Source: Ga0077555 sp041397775 (GTDB lineage: Bacteria > Pseudomonadota > Alphaproteobacteria > Rhizobiales > Hyphomicrobiaceae). Taken from it: a stretch of 64,000 nt of DNA. The notes below the pieces were generated by a model, which did no database searches, was not told where the DNA came from, and saw only the letters and a program-made list of their open reading frames with translations. Position 1 is the first letter of the stretch; each line of letters begins with the position of its first letter. Position numbers and translations under genes: made by a program. Shown piece by piece: positions 56,443-64,000 of the stretch. Location of the stretch: assembly GCA_041397775.1 (NCBI GenBank), contig JAWKWB010000006.1, positions 372,001 to 436,000 of the forward strand, written 5' to 3'.

Positions 56443-56901
56443 ATGCCGACAAGACGCTCAACGCAATCCTCGGTTCCCAGCGACGAGGTTCCGAGCCTCG
56501 AAATCGCACTCGACAAGGTCTGCTGGATCATCCTGAAAGCGCGCGAATTCGACGTGAAGGACGTCTCCTCCGACATGGGTCCCGCGGCCGACGAGGGCGA
56601 GGAGGGCATGTATTCGGTGCTGGAGGATCGCGGCGACGATCCTGTCGAGCACGAGCTTCGCTCCTTCATTGCCGACCTGTCGGACGACGAGCAGATCGAC
56701 CTCGTGGCGCTGTCATGGCTCGGCCGCGAAGACAATACGCTCGCCGATTGGCAGAACCTTCGGGCGGAAGCCGCGCGCGCCCACCAGAACCGGCGCCGGC
56801 AGACGGCGACCTATCTCTTGGGCGAGCCGCTGCTCGGCGACTTCCTCGAGGAGGCCGTCAACATGCTCGGCCACAACTGCCAGGATCACGACGTGAGCTG
56901 A
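56443..56901 (+). CDS. DUF3775 family protein
   Basis: This is a 152-residue soluble protein. The DUF3775 core is visible in LDKVCWIILKAREFDVKDV and in ELRSFIADLSDDEQIDLVALSWLGRED, followed by a helical WQNLRAEAARAHQNR and DFLEEAVNML. GGAGTGG precedes the ATG at 56443; longer in-frame starts are not family-like. The function of DUF3775 is unknown. It is divergent from the liv permease gene. Confidence 0.85.
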   Translation: MPTRRSTQSSVPSDEVPSLEIALDKVCWIILKAREFDVKDVSSDMGPAADEGEEGMYSVLEDRGDDPVEHELRSFIADLSDDEQIDLVALSWLGREDNTLADWQNLRAEAARAHQNRRRQTATYLLGEPLLGDFLEEAVNMLGHNCQDHDVS

Positions 56902-56967
56902 CGGCCCCGCCGCAGCGCCGGCCCGGCCGGCCCGGCCGGCCGCGACAGGAGCGGTGGTGTCGTCGTC

Positions 56968-57552
56968 TCAGCGATACGTGCGGTTCTGGCGCAGATAGGA
57001 TGCGTTGACCCAGCCGGAGCGGCCCCGCCAGGCGACGCGGCACCAGCTACCCCGGCATCGCCCGGCCCGCGTGATGCCGCAGGCGCCCGCGGGAATGCCG
57101 CCGATCGCGTCGTAGTCGACACCCGGCCCCAAGCGAATGCGCAGCGTATCCCATTGCTCGACGCCGCGGACGCAGGCGGCGGCCTCGCGTCCGTCGGCCT
57201 CCTCGGCGTCCCGCTGCGGGCGCCTGCTGGCAGCCTTGGCGGCGGTTGCGTTCTGCCCGTTCTCGTAGACCGCGATGCGCTTGGAATCGACCCAGCCACG
57301 CTTGCCGCCCAGCGCCATGTCGCACCAGCCGTTGCGGGCACATTTGCCGACCAGGGCGACGCCGCAGGCCTCGGCCGGCATCGCAGCGACTGCGGCATGT
57401 TCGGGACCCGGGCCGGCGCGCATGGGGAGCGTGCCCGGTTTGGCGACGCCATGAACGCACAGCGTGCGTGCCTGGGCATGCGCGGTGTTCGGGGCAAGAA
57501 GGGATGGGGCGAGGGCGGCCGCAAGTGCCGTCACGAGCCAGAGCCTACGCAT
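56968..57552 (-). CDS. Periplasmic protein with two bacterial SH3 domains
   Basis: This 194-residue exported protein has a signal peptide (ending NTAHAQA). Two tandem SH3b domains follow (about residues 30-95 and 125-190). Each has the pattern L-x-R-x-G-P-G (TLPMRAGPG, TLRIRLGPG) and a WCDMALGGKRGWVDS or WCRVAWRGRSGWVN ending, and each is stapled by paired Cys. SH3b domains bind peptidoglycan peptides or proteins. The four or more Cys per domain pair suggest disulfides. Confidence 0.85.
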   Translation of the reverse strand: MRRLWLVTALAAALAPSLLAPNTAHAQARTLCVHGVAKPGTLPMRAGPGPEHAAVAAMPAEACGVALVGKCARNGWCDMALGGKRGWVDSKRIAVYENGQNATAAKAASRRPQRDAEEADGREAAACVRGVEQWDTLRIRLGPGVDYDAIGGIPAGACGITRAGRCRGSWCRVAWRGRSGWVNASYLRQNRTYR

Positions 57553-57699
57553 GTCACATGCTCCTCATCTCGTCGGGATGCGTGACGGGTAGCGCAAGCG
57601 CCGCGCACGGCACAACGACAACCCACTGTCATCGCGCCGATTTCAGAGTGACCGTGACCGCGTTGCAGCGGCCAGGCTCGTACGGTCCGCCAAAACGGC

Positions 57700-57731
57700 G
57701 AGAGCCCGGCCGCCGAGGCAGCCGGGCTCTC
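57700..57731 (-). terminator. Terminator of the TRAP operon
   Basis: A perfect 11-bp stem (gagagcccggc at 57700-57710, its complement at 57721-57731) with a 10-nt loop is followed on the minus strand by a TTTT tract. It lies 30 bp beyond the dctM stop codon. Confidence 0.8.
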
Positions 57732-57761
57732 CCATATTCGAAGGTCGCGTGACGATTCTGC

Positions 57762-59141
57762 CTAGTCGAGCAGGCCCCACCGGCGCGGGAGATAGAAGAT
57801 CAGATCCGGGAACGCCATGCAGAGCGCAACCGCCAGAAGCTGGAGGCACACGAACGGGATGATGCCGCGGTAGATGTGCCCCATCGTGACCGAGGGTGGC
57901 ACGGTGCCCTTCATGTAGAAGAGCGCGAACCCGAACGGCGGCGTCAAGAACGCCGATTGCAGGTTCACCGCCAGCAGCATCGCGTACCACAGCAGGATGT
58001 TCTTGGGGCCCTGGATGAAGGTGCCGAAATCGGCCTTCGCAAGGATGGGCGAGAACACCGGCAGCACGACCAGACAGATCTCGAGGAAGTCGAAGAAGAA
58101 GCCCATGATGAACACGAGGATCATCACGAAGGCCAGCGTCTCCCAGCCCGTGTCGATGCCGAGCTTGTTGAGCACCTCGAGAACCACGTCGTCACCGCCC
58201 AGTGCGCGGAACACGTAGGAGAACAGCGTCGCGCCGAAGACGATGAAGAACACGAGGCCGTTGGTCAGGCCGGCGCTCAGGATCATCTCGTTGAACGTCT
58301 TCATGGTCAACTTGCCGGCGCGGGCAGCCAGGATCAGTGCGCCAAGACAGCCGACGCCGGCGGCCTCGGTGGGCGTTGCCCAGCCACCGAAGATCGACCC
58401 CAGCACCAGCACGATGAGGAACGCAGGCGGCGCGAAGCTGAACACGATCATCTTGATCAGTTCGGCGCTGTTCTGCGGGCCCTCGTCCGCTCCCAGCGGC
58501 GGCGCCGCCTTCGGGTTCAGGTACGAGAAGACGATGATGTAGACGACGTAGAGGGTCGAGAGCAGCAGGCCGGGCACGACGGCTGCGGCGAACAGGAGGC
58601 CGACCGAAATCTGCATCAGGTCGCCGACGATCACGAGCATGATCGAGGGCGGGATCAGAATTCCCAGCGTTCCCGACGCGGCAATCGTGCCGACCGACAG
58701 CTCTTTCGAGTAGCCGCGATCGAGCATGACGGGCAGCGCGATCAGCGTCAGCATCACCACCGAGGCGCCGACGATGCCGGTCGTCGCAGCCATGATGGTG
58801 CCGAGCAGGACCACCGCCAGGGCGAGGCCGCCCGGGATGCGCCGGAAGATCACCTGCAGGCAGCGCAGGAGTTCCTCGGCGACGCCGCTTCGTTCGAGAA
58901 TGACGCCCATGAAGATGAACATCGGGACGGCGACGAGCACCTGGTTCTCGACCGCCGAGCCGTAGATGCGCGGCAACAGGTTGGAGAACTGCACCGGGCT
59001 GAACAGCCCGAAGTAGATGCCGGCCCAGCCGAAGAAGATGCCGACGGCACCCAGAACGAAGGCGACGGGGTAGCCCACGAACATGATGAACGTGAGCACG
59101 CAGAACATAATCACTGCGAGGTGATCAGCAATCCATTCCAT
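57762..59141 (-). CDS. TRAP transporter large permease DctM (system 1)
   Basis: This is a 459-residue inner-membrane protein of the ion-transporter superfamily and the ion-coupled core of a TRAP importer. About 12-13 hydrophobic segments are present. Family blocks are MFIFMGVILERSGVAEELL, GTLGILIPPSIMLVIVGDLMQISVG, WATPTEAAGVGCLGALILA and LTPPFGFALFYMKG. The ATG at 59141 has GGAGATCAGG upstream. It is third in the unit dctP-dctQ-dctM and is followed by a terminator. Confidence 0.95.
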   Translation of the reverse strand: MEWIADHLAVIMFCVLTFIMFVGYPVAFVLGAVGIFFGWAGIYFGLFSPVQFSNLLPRIYGSAVENQVLVAVPMFIFMGVILERSGVAEELLRCLQVIFRRIPGGLALAVVLLGTIMAATTGIVGASVVMLTLIALPVMLDRGYSKELSVGTIAASGTLGILIPPSIMLVIVGDLMQISVGLLFAAAVVPGLLLSTLYVVYIIVFSYLNPKAAPPLGADEGPQNSAELIKMIVFSFAPPAFLIVLVLGSIFGGWATPTEAAGVGCLGALILAARAGKLTMKTFNEMILSAGLTNGLVFFIVFGATLFSYVFRALGGDDVVLEVLNKLGIDTGWETLAFVMILVFIMGFFFDFLEICLVVLPVFSPILAKADFGTFIQGPKNILLWYAMLLAVNLQSAFLTPPFGFALFYMKGTVPPSVTMGHIYRGIIPFVCLQLLAVALCMAFPDLIFYLPRRWGLLD

Positions 59142-59153
59142 TTCCTGATCTCC

Positions 59154-59732
59154 TCAGTGAGCCGACTTGGCGACGTCTGACATGGCCGCCTCGGCATCCG
59201 CCTCGGAGCCGAACAGGAAGACGAACCGCCTGATGAAGACGGACGTGACCGCCGCGAGGATCGACGCGAAACCGAAGAACAGGAAGAACTTGATGATGTA
59301 GCGTGCGGGCAGGCCGTTGGGCGCAGCCGAAGATTCGAGCTGGCGCAACGAGTCGGCGAAGAAGTCCCAGGCGTAGGGCAGCGCGACACCGACATAGGGC
59401 AGCGCGAAGAAGAGGCAGCCGAACAGCTCAAGCCACGCCTGCTTGCGGGCCGACAGCCCACCCGTGAACACGTCGATGCGGACGTGGGCGTTCTTCACGT
59501 AGCAGAACGCGATCCATGTGAGGAACAGCGCCGCATGAAGATGCCACTCGAGTTCCTGCAATCGCGTCGATCCCAGATCGATGCCGAACAATTCGAGCTG
59601 GAAGCCGAATTTTCGCGTCACGACGTCGAAGCAGATCACCAACACCATGAAGATGAAGCACCAGCCGAAAAGCCGGGCAATGAAGCCCAGTATCCCGTCG
59701 ATCGCCTCGCTTATGCCCAATAGCGCGCGCAC
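59154..59732 (-). CDS. TRAP transporter small permease DctQ (system 1)
   Basis: This is the four-helix accessory permease, 192 residues. The conserved core is LQELEWHLHAALFLTWIAFCYVKNAHVRIDVFTGGLSARKQAWLEL. The E-W-H motif and HVRIDVF are shared with the large DctQ group that pairs with 2-oxoacid or mannitol/chloroaromatic-type systems. The start is a GTG at 59732 with GGAGGG. The dctM gene begins 12 bp after its stop. Confidence 0.93.
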   Translation of the reverse strand: MRALLGISEAIDGILGFIARLFGWCFIFMVLVICFDVVTRKFGFQLELFGIDLGSTRLQELEWHLHAALFLTWIAFCYVKNAHVRIDVFTGGLSARKQAWLELFGCLFFALPYVGVALPYAWDFFADSLRQLESSAAPNGLPARYIIKFFLFFGFASILAAVTSVFIRRFVFLFGSEADAEAAMSDVAKSAH

Positions 59733-59886
59733 GTTCCCTCCTGACCCCCAAAAAGCGTCGTTTCAAGATCAATCATGCCCAGCCTCCATGCCTGGTACGC
59801 GGCGGCGTACACTCGCAAAACAACTCGGATTTGCTGGGTTTCGTGTTTGTCTCGGTCGGGGACCGCACGAGACAGTCGGTGAGACG

Positions 59887-59915
59887 AGGGCCCCACGCAT
59901 CCCGCGTGGAGCCCT
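59887..59915 (-). other. Hairpin between dctP and dctQ
   Basis: A 12-bp stem with one mismatch (59887-59898 with 59904-59915) and a 5-nt loop lies 16 bp beyond the dctP stop. Hairpins at this place commonly protect or partly terminate the transcript, so that the binding protein is made in excess over the permeases. Confidence 0.5.
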
Positions 59916-59931
59916 TTCTTCTCACGATGGC

Positions 59932-60972
59932 TTACTGGAGGTAGCCGTTCTCACGCCAGATCTTGTACTTGCCGCGGAAGTCCGAGTAGCTCGCCCACAC
60001 CTTGGCGAACTCGGGGCTCTTGGCCTTCTGCTCGGCGACGACTTCCTGCCACTTGGCTTCGAGCGTCTTGAGGATCTCGGGCGACCACTTGTGGATGTTC
60101 ACGCCCTTCTTCTGCAGCTCGGCCATGGCGCCGAACTGGGCAGCCTCGGACTCGGCGAATTCCTGGAACATCTGGGCCTTGCAGGAATTGTCGACGATGG
60201 CCTTCTGGGTCGGCGAGAACTCAGCCCACTTCTTCTTGGAGATGTAGAGGTGAGCCGTCGAGGCCTGCTGGTGCCAGCCGGGGAAGTAGTAGTGCTTGGC
60301 GACCTGATAGAAGCCCAGCGTCAGGTCCATGGACGGCATCGAGAACTCGGTGGCGTCGATGGTGCCGAGCTGGAGCGCCTGGAAGATTTCGCCGGCCTGC
60401 AGGAGCTGCGTGGCAACGCCCATCTTCTGCATGACGTTGGCGCCGAGGCCGTAGAAGCGCATCTTCAGGCCCTTGAAGTCGTCGACGGACTTCATTTCCT
60501 TGCGGAACCAGCCGGACGCCTCAGGCGCAATGATGCCACAGAGCTTGGCGATGATGTTGTACTTGGCGTGCAGGTCGTCGGACAGCTTGTTGCCGCCGCC
60601 GTATTCGAACCAGGCGATGTATTCGCCGACGCCCGGGCCGAACGGCACAGCGCCGAACAGAGCAAAGGCGATGTCCTTGCCCGTAAAGTAGCCCGTGGCC
60701 GTGTAGGCCATGTCGAGCGAGCCGTTGCCGACGGCATCGAAGTACTGGCTGCCCGGGACGAGGGCGCCCGGCTCGAAGAATTTCACGTCGAGGGAGCCGC
60801 CCGACTGGTCGCGCATCATCTTGACGAGGCGCTGCTCGGCGGTGCCGAGGATAGCCGTCGAGCTCGGGAAGGCGCCGGCCATCTGGACGCGGACCTTCTT
60901 GTCCGCCGCCTGCGCCGGCATGGCGAGTACGCTTGCGCATGCAGCAGCGGCAAGCAGTGACTTGAACTTCAT
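59932..60972 (-). CDS. TRAP transporter substrate-binding protein DctP (system 1)
   Basis: This is a periplasmic receptor of 346 residues with signal peptide (MKFKSLLAAAACASVLAMPAQAADK). Conserved family blocks are FFEPGALVPGSQYFDAVGNGSLDMAYTATGYFTGKD, PFGPGVGEYIAWFEYGGG and GLKMRFYGLGANVMQKMGVATQLLQAGEIFQAL. The last includes the Arg that binds the ligand carboxylate. The layout resembles binding proteins for 2-oxo acids such as pyruvate and lactate (TakP-like), a tentative call. AAAGGAG precedes the ATG. Confidence 0.93.
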   Translation of the reverse strand: MKFKSLLAAAACASVLAMPAQAADKKVRVQMAGAFPSSTAILGTAEQRLVKMMRDQSGGSLDVKFFEPGALVPGSQYFDAVGNGSLDMAYTATGYFTGKDIAFALFGAVPFGPGVGEYIAWFEYGGGNKLSDDLHAKYNIIAKLCGIIAPEASGWFRKEMKSVDDFKGLKMRFYGLGANVMQKMGVATQLLQAGEIFQALQLGTIDATEFSMPSMDLTLGFYQVAKHYYFPGWHQQASTAHLYISKKKWAEFSPTQKAIVDNSCKAQMFQEFAESEAAQFGAMAELQKKGVNIHKWSPEILKTLEAKWQEVVAEQKAKSPEFAKVWASYSDFRGKYKIWRENGYLQ

Positions 60973-61107
60973 GTAGTGCTCCTTTGGTGTCGACTTTTCT
61001 TGAGGTTGTCTTGCGGCACCGGCTCCCGGGAACCGGCTTCCATCGGCATCGTCAACCGCGATGGTCAGCCCCACAACGCCCCGCCGGAGAACCCTATCGT
61101 CCCCGCC

Positions 61108-61128
61108 ATGGCGCTGTGCGATCCCCGC
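61108..61128. promoter_or_regulatory. Operator-like repeat, copy 1
   Basis: The sequence begins ATGGCGCTGTGCGAT and matches the copy at 61207 at 18 of 21 bases. The core has partial dyad symmetry (AT-x-GC...GC-x-AT), as expected for a dimeric regulator such as a GntR/FCD protein. It is 135 bp before the dctP start. Confidence 0.45.
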
Positions 61129-61206
61129 ACACGGCCTAGATTTTTGGATTATCGATTCGTCGCCGTCGTTTCCTCCCTCCCTCGTTCGGGCCACTGCATC
61201 GACGGA

Positions 61207-61227
61207 ATGGCGCTATGCGATTTCCGC
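61207..61227. promoter_or_regulatory. Operator-like repeat, copy 2
   Basis: The sequence begins ATGGCGCTATGCGAT and lies exactly 99 bp from copy 1, about nine helical turns, in the same orientation. Together the two could allow looping across the dctP promoter. Confidence 0.45.
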
Positions 61228-61370
61228 TTCTTGTCGTCTTTTGGGAAGGAGACTACATGGGCCGGCTGCTTTTGCAAGCCTTTGCGCAATTGCGCTTTTT
61301 CCACATACCAGCGGCCGCGCAGAGAAAGGCGCGGCGGCCGAATAGCAGAATCAGTGCTCCCGCTCGCCAA

Positions 61371-61703
61371 CTAATCCGATGGCGAGGGGCCTTTCTGGCG
61401 TTGCTCGATGCTCTCGATATGGCCACGATCGTAGCTGCGATCATGCACATCGTCGGTTCGCTGATCGACCCAGGCGTCGTCGACCGTCGCCACCCTGTAA
61501 GCCAGATAATGTGCCGTAAACGCGGTGCCCGTCACCAGCAGCACCCAGAACGCCCACCATGGCGGGCCAGTTAGAACGTTCGCGATCGTGAGCAAGGCGT
61601 TGGTTGCTACAAATAGCCGCAGGTGCAAGCCGAAGTGGCGTACGAGCACCTGCATCATGCCGCCGTTGCCAGGGCCTTTTCCCGTTGCGGTCTTGCGATC
61701 CAT
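61371..61703 (-). CDS. Small 2TM-domain membrane protein
   Basis: This is a 110-residue protein of the 2TM type. Two hydrophobic helices (LRLFVATNALLTIANVLTG and WWAFWVLLVTGTAFTAHYL) are preceded by HFGLHLRLF, a pattern typical of the PF13239-like 2TM domain. The C-terminal 45 residues are hydrophilic. It lies between two TRAP transporter blocks on the same strand. It may be a regulator or accessory membrane protein; no enzymatic motif is present. Confidence 0.72.
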   Translation of the reverse strand: MDRKTATGKGPGNGGMMQVLVRHFGLHLRLFVATNALLTIANVLTGPPWWAFWVLLVTGTAFTAHYLAYRVATVDDAWVDQRTDDVHDRSYDRGHIESIEQRQKGPSPSD

Positions 61704-61726
61704 GCGCGCCTCATCGTGTTGTCGCG

Positions 61727-62188
61727 TCAGGCCGGCGGCTCCTCCGGCATATCGCGATAGGCGTTTGCAATGGCGACGATGCGCCAGTTGTAGAGCAGCC
61801 AAAGCCCCAGCACGACCACCAGCACCGCCTTGTCGGTGTCGCCGGCCTGGGGGTGGAAGCCATAGATCATGACGTAGGCCAGGCCGGCAGCCGGCGCGAT
61901 CGCCGTCGTTGCGGCGGCAAGCGGGTGCTTCGTGAGGCCCAGCGCGATCGTCGAGGCCGTGAGCAGCAGGGCGCACGCCGTGACGCCCAGGGCGCCCTGG
62001 TGCGGCAGCTTCGGCGAGATCGACATGAGCGACACGCCCGCGAGCAGGACCGTCACGATGAGGCAGTAGAAATACAGCTCATAGCCCGCCTGGGTCTTCG
62101 TCAGCTTCGCGACCGGCGTCGTATAGGGAGTCTTGCGGCTGTCGAAGACGTACCGCCGAAACATCGACTCCCAGTCGAGATGATGCAT
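61727..62188 (-). CDS. Four-helix membrane protein of unknown function
   Basis: This is a 153-residue inner-membrane protein. A conserved-looking soluble start (HHLDWESMFRRYVFDSRKTPYTTPV) is followed by four hydrophobic segments (about 38-57, 68-88, 95-113 and 121-138). The ATG at 62188 is preferred; one at 62200 adds four residues. It lies between the small TRAP permease and the 2TM protein, 23 bp from the latter, so all are likely co-transcribed. I recognise no family. Confidence 0.72.
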   Translation of the reverse strand: MHHLDWESMFRRYVFDSRKTPYTTPVAKLTKTQAGYELYFYCLIVTVLLAGVSLMSISPKLPHQGALGVTACALLLTASTIALGLTKHPLAAATTAIAPAAGLAYVMIYGFHPQAGDTDKAVLVVVLGLWLLYNWRIVAIANAYRDMPEEPPA

Positions 62189-62270
62189 CTGTGATCTCAT
62201 CTGCTTGCGGCGCGCCCTTGGCTGCCCTCGCCACAGACGGGGACAGTGCCCCGCCTGCGGCCATGGCGCC

Positions 62271-63068
62271 TCAGGAACTCGCGTTCAGCTTCTCGTCCTG
62301 AAGCTTGATCAACTCCTCGGGCGTCGTCGCGAGGCTGTCGGGCATATCCTCCAGCTTGATGCGCTCCTTGCCTTCGATCTTGCTGCCGGCTTCCTCGGGC
62401 CATTCGACCGTCATGAGATCGAACCGCCGCGAGGGATCACCCCATAGAACCGCGACCGTCTGCAGCCACACGGCAACGCCGGCCAGCAAGGCCACGACGA
62501 GGCCCACGACGAGGACGCTCTTGATGATCCAGCGATGGCTCAGCCCCACGGTGGAGGCCGAAATCTCGCCGATCTGATACGACTCCACCGCGTAGGTCGC
62601 GGCGAAGTAGATCACGATCGTGCAGAACGGGATCATGAAGAACGTCAGCCCCAGGAACTCGATCCAGGCCTTCTTGCGAAAGCTCAGGTTCTCCCGCACC
62701 AGATCGACGCGCACGTGGCTGTTGTTGATGTAGCCGTAGCCCAGGACGAGCGCGAACAGCGCCGCGTGGAAGTGCCATTCCAGCTCCTGCAGCAACGTCG
62801 AGCCGAAGATCGGCCCGAACGTCTTGATCAGGAAGGGCTGCAGCCCGACCACGTCGTTGATGACGGGATCGCGCCACGTCAACTTGCGCGCGACGACGTC
62901 GATCACGGTGATCAGCACCAGTGGGATCGACAGCCACGCCGCTATCTTCCCCACCTTCTCGACGAGGACCCGCAAGGCCTCGCTCAACTTGAGGATGACC
63001 GGCTCTTCACCGCGCGCATAGCGGCGGAAGGCATCGCTCTCGACGGCCTGATAGGCTCCTTCGTTCAT
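62271..63068 (-). CDS. TRAP transporter small permease DctQ, long form (system 2)
   Basis: This is an accessory permease of 265 residues, longer than the usual 160-190. The DctQ core is present: LLQELEWHFHAALFALVLGYGYINNSHVRVDLVRENLSFRKKAWIEF, which matches the paralogous system 1 at LQELEWHxHAALF and HVRxD. The extra length is an N-terminal soluble stretch of about 40 residues and a charged C-terminal tail of about 50 residues. GAGGAGGCGGAG precedes the ATG at 63068. It is encoded after its dctM, the reverse of the usual order. Confidence 0.92.
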   Translation of the reverse strand: MNEGAYQAVESDAFRRYARGEEPVILKLSEALRVLVEKVGKIAAWLSIPLVLITVIDVVARKLTWRDPVINDVVGLQPFLIKTFGPIFGSTLLQELEWHFHAALFALVLGYGYINNSHVRVDLVRENLSFRKKAWIEFLGLTFFMIPFCTIVIYFAATYAVESYQIGEISASTVGLSHRWIIKSVLVVGLVVALLAGVAVWLQTVAVLWGDPSRRFDLMTVEWPEEAGSKIEGKERIKLEDMPDSLATTPEELIKLQDEKLNASS

Positions 63069-63082
63069 GTCTCCGCCTCCTC

Positions 63083-64000
63083 TCAATTATAGGTGCTGCG
63101 CATCAGCCAGAGCGCGATGTCGGGGAACAGCATCACCATGACAAGCGCCAGAAGCTGGAGGCAGACGAACGGGATGATGCCCAGGTAGATGCTCTGGATC
63201 TTGATCTCCTTGGGGGCGATTCCCTTCAGATAGAAGAGCGCAAAGCCGAAAGGCGGCGTCAGGAACGAAGTCTGCAGGTTCACCGCCATGAGGATCGTGA
63301 ACCAGTACGTGACCTCCTCCTTCGCCACGTGGCCACCGAAGTCGAGGCCCGCGATCATGGGCGCGAAAACCGGCAACACGATCAGCGTGATCTCGATCCA
63401 GTCGAGGAAGAAGCCCAGGACGAAGACGATGGCCATGATCAGGAACAGGAAGCCCCAGGGACCCAGGCCAGCCGACTTGATGAGATGCTCGACGATATCG
63501 TCGCCACCCAGGGCGCGATAGACGTAGGCGAAACACGTGGCGGCGATGATGATGAAGAAGATCATCGCTACGGTGCGCGCGGACGTCTCGCAGACCCCCT
63601 TGATGATCGACCAGTTGAACCGGCCTGCGAACATCGCGAGCACCATGGCCCCGAAGGCGCCGACGGCGCCTGCCTCGCTCGGCGTTGCCCAGCCGAGAAG
63701 GATCGAGCCCTTGATCAGGCCGATGAGCACGACCGGCGGCAGGAAGGCCTTGCGCAGCAGCGGCCCCACCAGACAGCCCACCGTCGCCACGCCCATGATG
63801 AACCCGAAGACATTCGAGATCCCCTCGGGAATGACCTTCATGGAGCCGCCGACGAGCAGGGCCGCACAAATCGCGGCAGACCCGAGCGCGTAGGGCGACA
63901 AGCCCGTCCAAAGCTGGTCACGTGGAACCTGGAGCAGCTCGGCGGGCAGCGGCGGGGCGATGGACGGGCGCATCCATGCGCTGATCGCCACATAGAGCAG
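63083..64000 (-). CDS. TRAP transporter large permease DctM (system 2), 5' truncated by window edge
   Basis: The reading frame remains open to the window end, so the N-terminal part lies outside. The 305 visible residues include WATPSEAGAVGAFGAMVLAMF, ARTVAMIFFIIIAATCFAYVYRALGGDD, FFLDWIEITLIVLPVFAPMIAGLDF and LTPPFGFALFYLKG, the C-terminal half of a DctM. It is very close in pattern to DctM of system 1. The gap to the following dctQ is 14 bp. Its binding protein, if any, is outside. Confidence 0.95.
   Translation of the reverse strand: MLYVAISAWMRPSIAPPLPAELLQVPRDQLWTGLSPYALGSAAICAALLVGGSMKVIPEGISNVFGFIMGVATVGCLVGPLLRKAFLPPVVLIGLIKGSILLGWATPSEAGAVGAFGAMVLAMFAGRFNWSIIKGVCETSARTVAMIFFIIIAATCFAYVYRALGGDDIVEHLIKSAGLGPWGFLFLIMAIVFVLGFFLDWIEITLIVLPVFAPMIAGLDFGGHVAKEEVTYWFTILMAVNLQTSFLTPPFGFALFYLKGIAPKEIKIQSIYLGIIPFVCLQLLALVMVMLFPDIALWLMRSTYN

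Larger units (their letters stand above)
60973..61370. other. Regulatory region upstream of dctP (398 bp)
   Basis: No gene is supported here. The region holds two 21-bp direct repeats (61108-61128 and 61207-61227) and, between them on the minus strand, a possible -10 hexamer GATAAT (61148-61153) with no clear -35. A GC-rich imperfect hairpin near 61312-61341 follows the gene for the 2TM protein and may end that transcript. Confidence 0.5.

Noticed and set aside
60976..61374. 132-codon open frame in the dctP upstream region
   Set aside because: It has no ribosome site, and its Cys/Arg-rich composition is unlike a real protein. It spans the regulatory repeats, so the region is treated as non-coding.

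Overview
The window is GC-rich (roughly two-thirds G+C by eye), densely coded DNA from an alphaproteobacterium, most likely of the order Hyphomicrobiales (Rhizobiales). The reasons are the F1-ATPase inhibitor zeta subunit (DUF1476, typical of Alphaproteobacteria), the purC-purS-small membrane protein-purQ arrangement, the yfhM/pbpC pair, abundant TRAP, Dpp and Liv transporters, and a near-consensus CtrA-type box. The sequence alone does not fix a genus. I saw no rRNA, tRNA, prophage, insertion sequence or CRISPR array; this is chromosomal core and accessory sequence.

Layout. 1-8.1 kb: the end of uvrB, a secreted esterase, a luciferase-like monooxygenase (minus), a PL5 alginate-lyase-like protein, der, a small Cys-containing secreted protein and holC. 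8.4-11.7 kb: an uncharacterised pair, an 873-residue four-helix membrane protein and a 201-residue soluble protein. 12.0-19.6 kb: a thioester alpha-2-macroglobulin and PBP1C, a periplasmic anti-protease and peptidoglycan repair pair. 19.6-27.1 kb: a small ORF, an M48 protease, DUF1028, aat, a GMC oxidoreductase, an SLC13 permease and a Clp-fold membrane protease. 27.1-35.4 kb (minus): a dipeptide ABC transporter dppABCDF with clustered frameshifts at the dppC/dppD junction, then a dialkylglycine decarboxylase and a PfkB sugar kinase. 35.5-40.5 kb (plus): an overlapping otsB-GH15-otsA-glk operon, which could both make trehalose and recycle it. 40.5-45.9 kb (minus): a cytochrome c and a giant secreted Cys-rich repeat protein. 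46.3-50.5 kb: a TauE-type permease, a palindrome cluster, a cell-wall amidase, a GST, an RBBP9-type hydrolase and the ATPase zeta subunit. 50.8-53.6 kb: purC, purS and purQ with a DUF3592 gene on the other strand between them. 53.6-57.6 kb: a partial Liv-type ABC transporter, DUF3775 and an SH3-domain protein. 57.7-64 kb (minus): two TRAP transporters separated by two small membrane proteins.

The least explained items are four. (1) A family of 75-79 bp palindromic elements occurs in two sequence subtypes of identical architecture. Four copies form a tandem array of 165-bp period before the amidase gene, and single copies lie near 22.5 and 41.1 kb. (2) The giant Cys-repeat protein has a near-identical 123-bp tandem array. 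(3) otsB has no ATG, GTG or TTG start, but it has a perfectly placed Shine-Dalgarno before an ATC. (4) An orphan membrane/soluble protein pair at 8.4-11.7 kb has a CtrA-like site between its genes.
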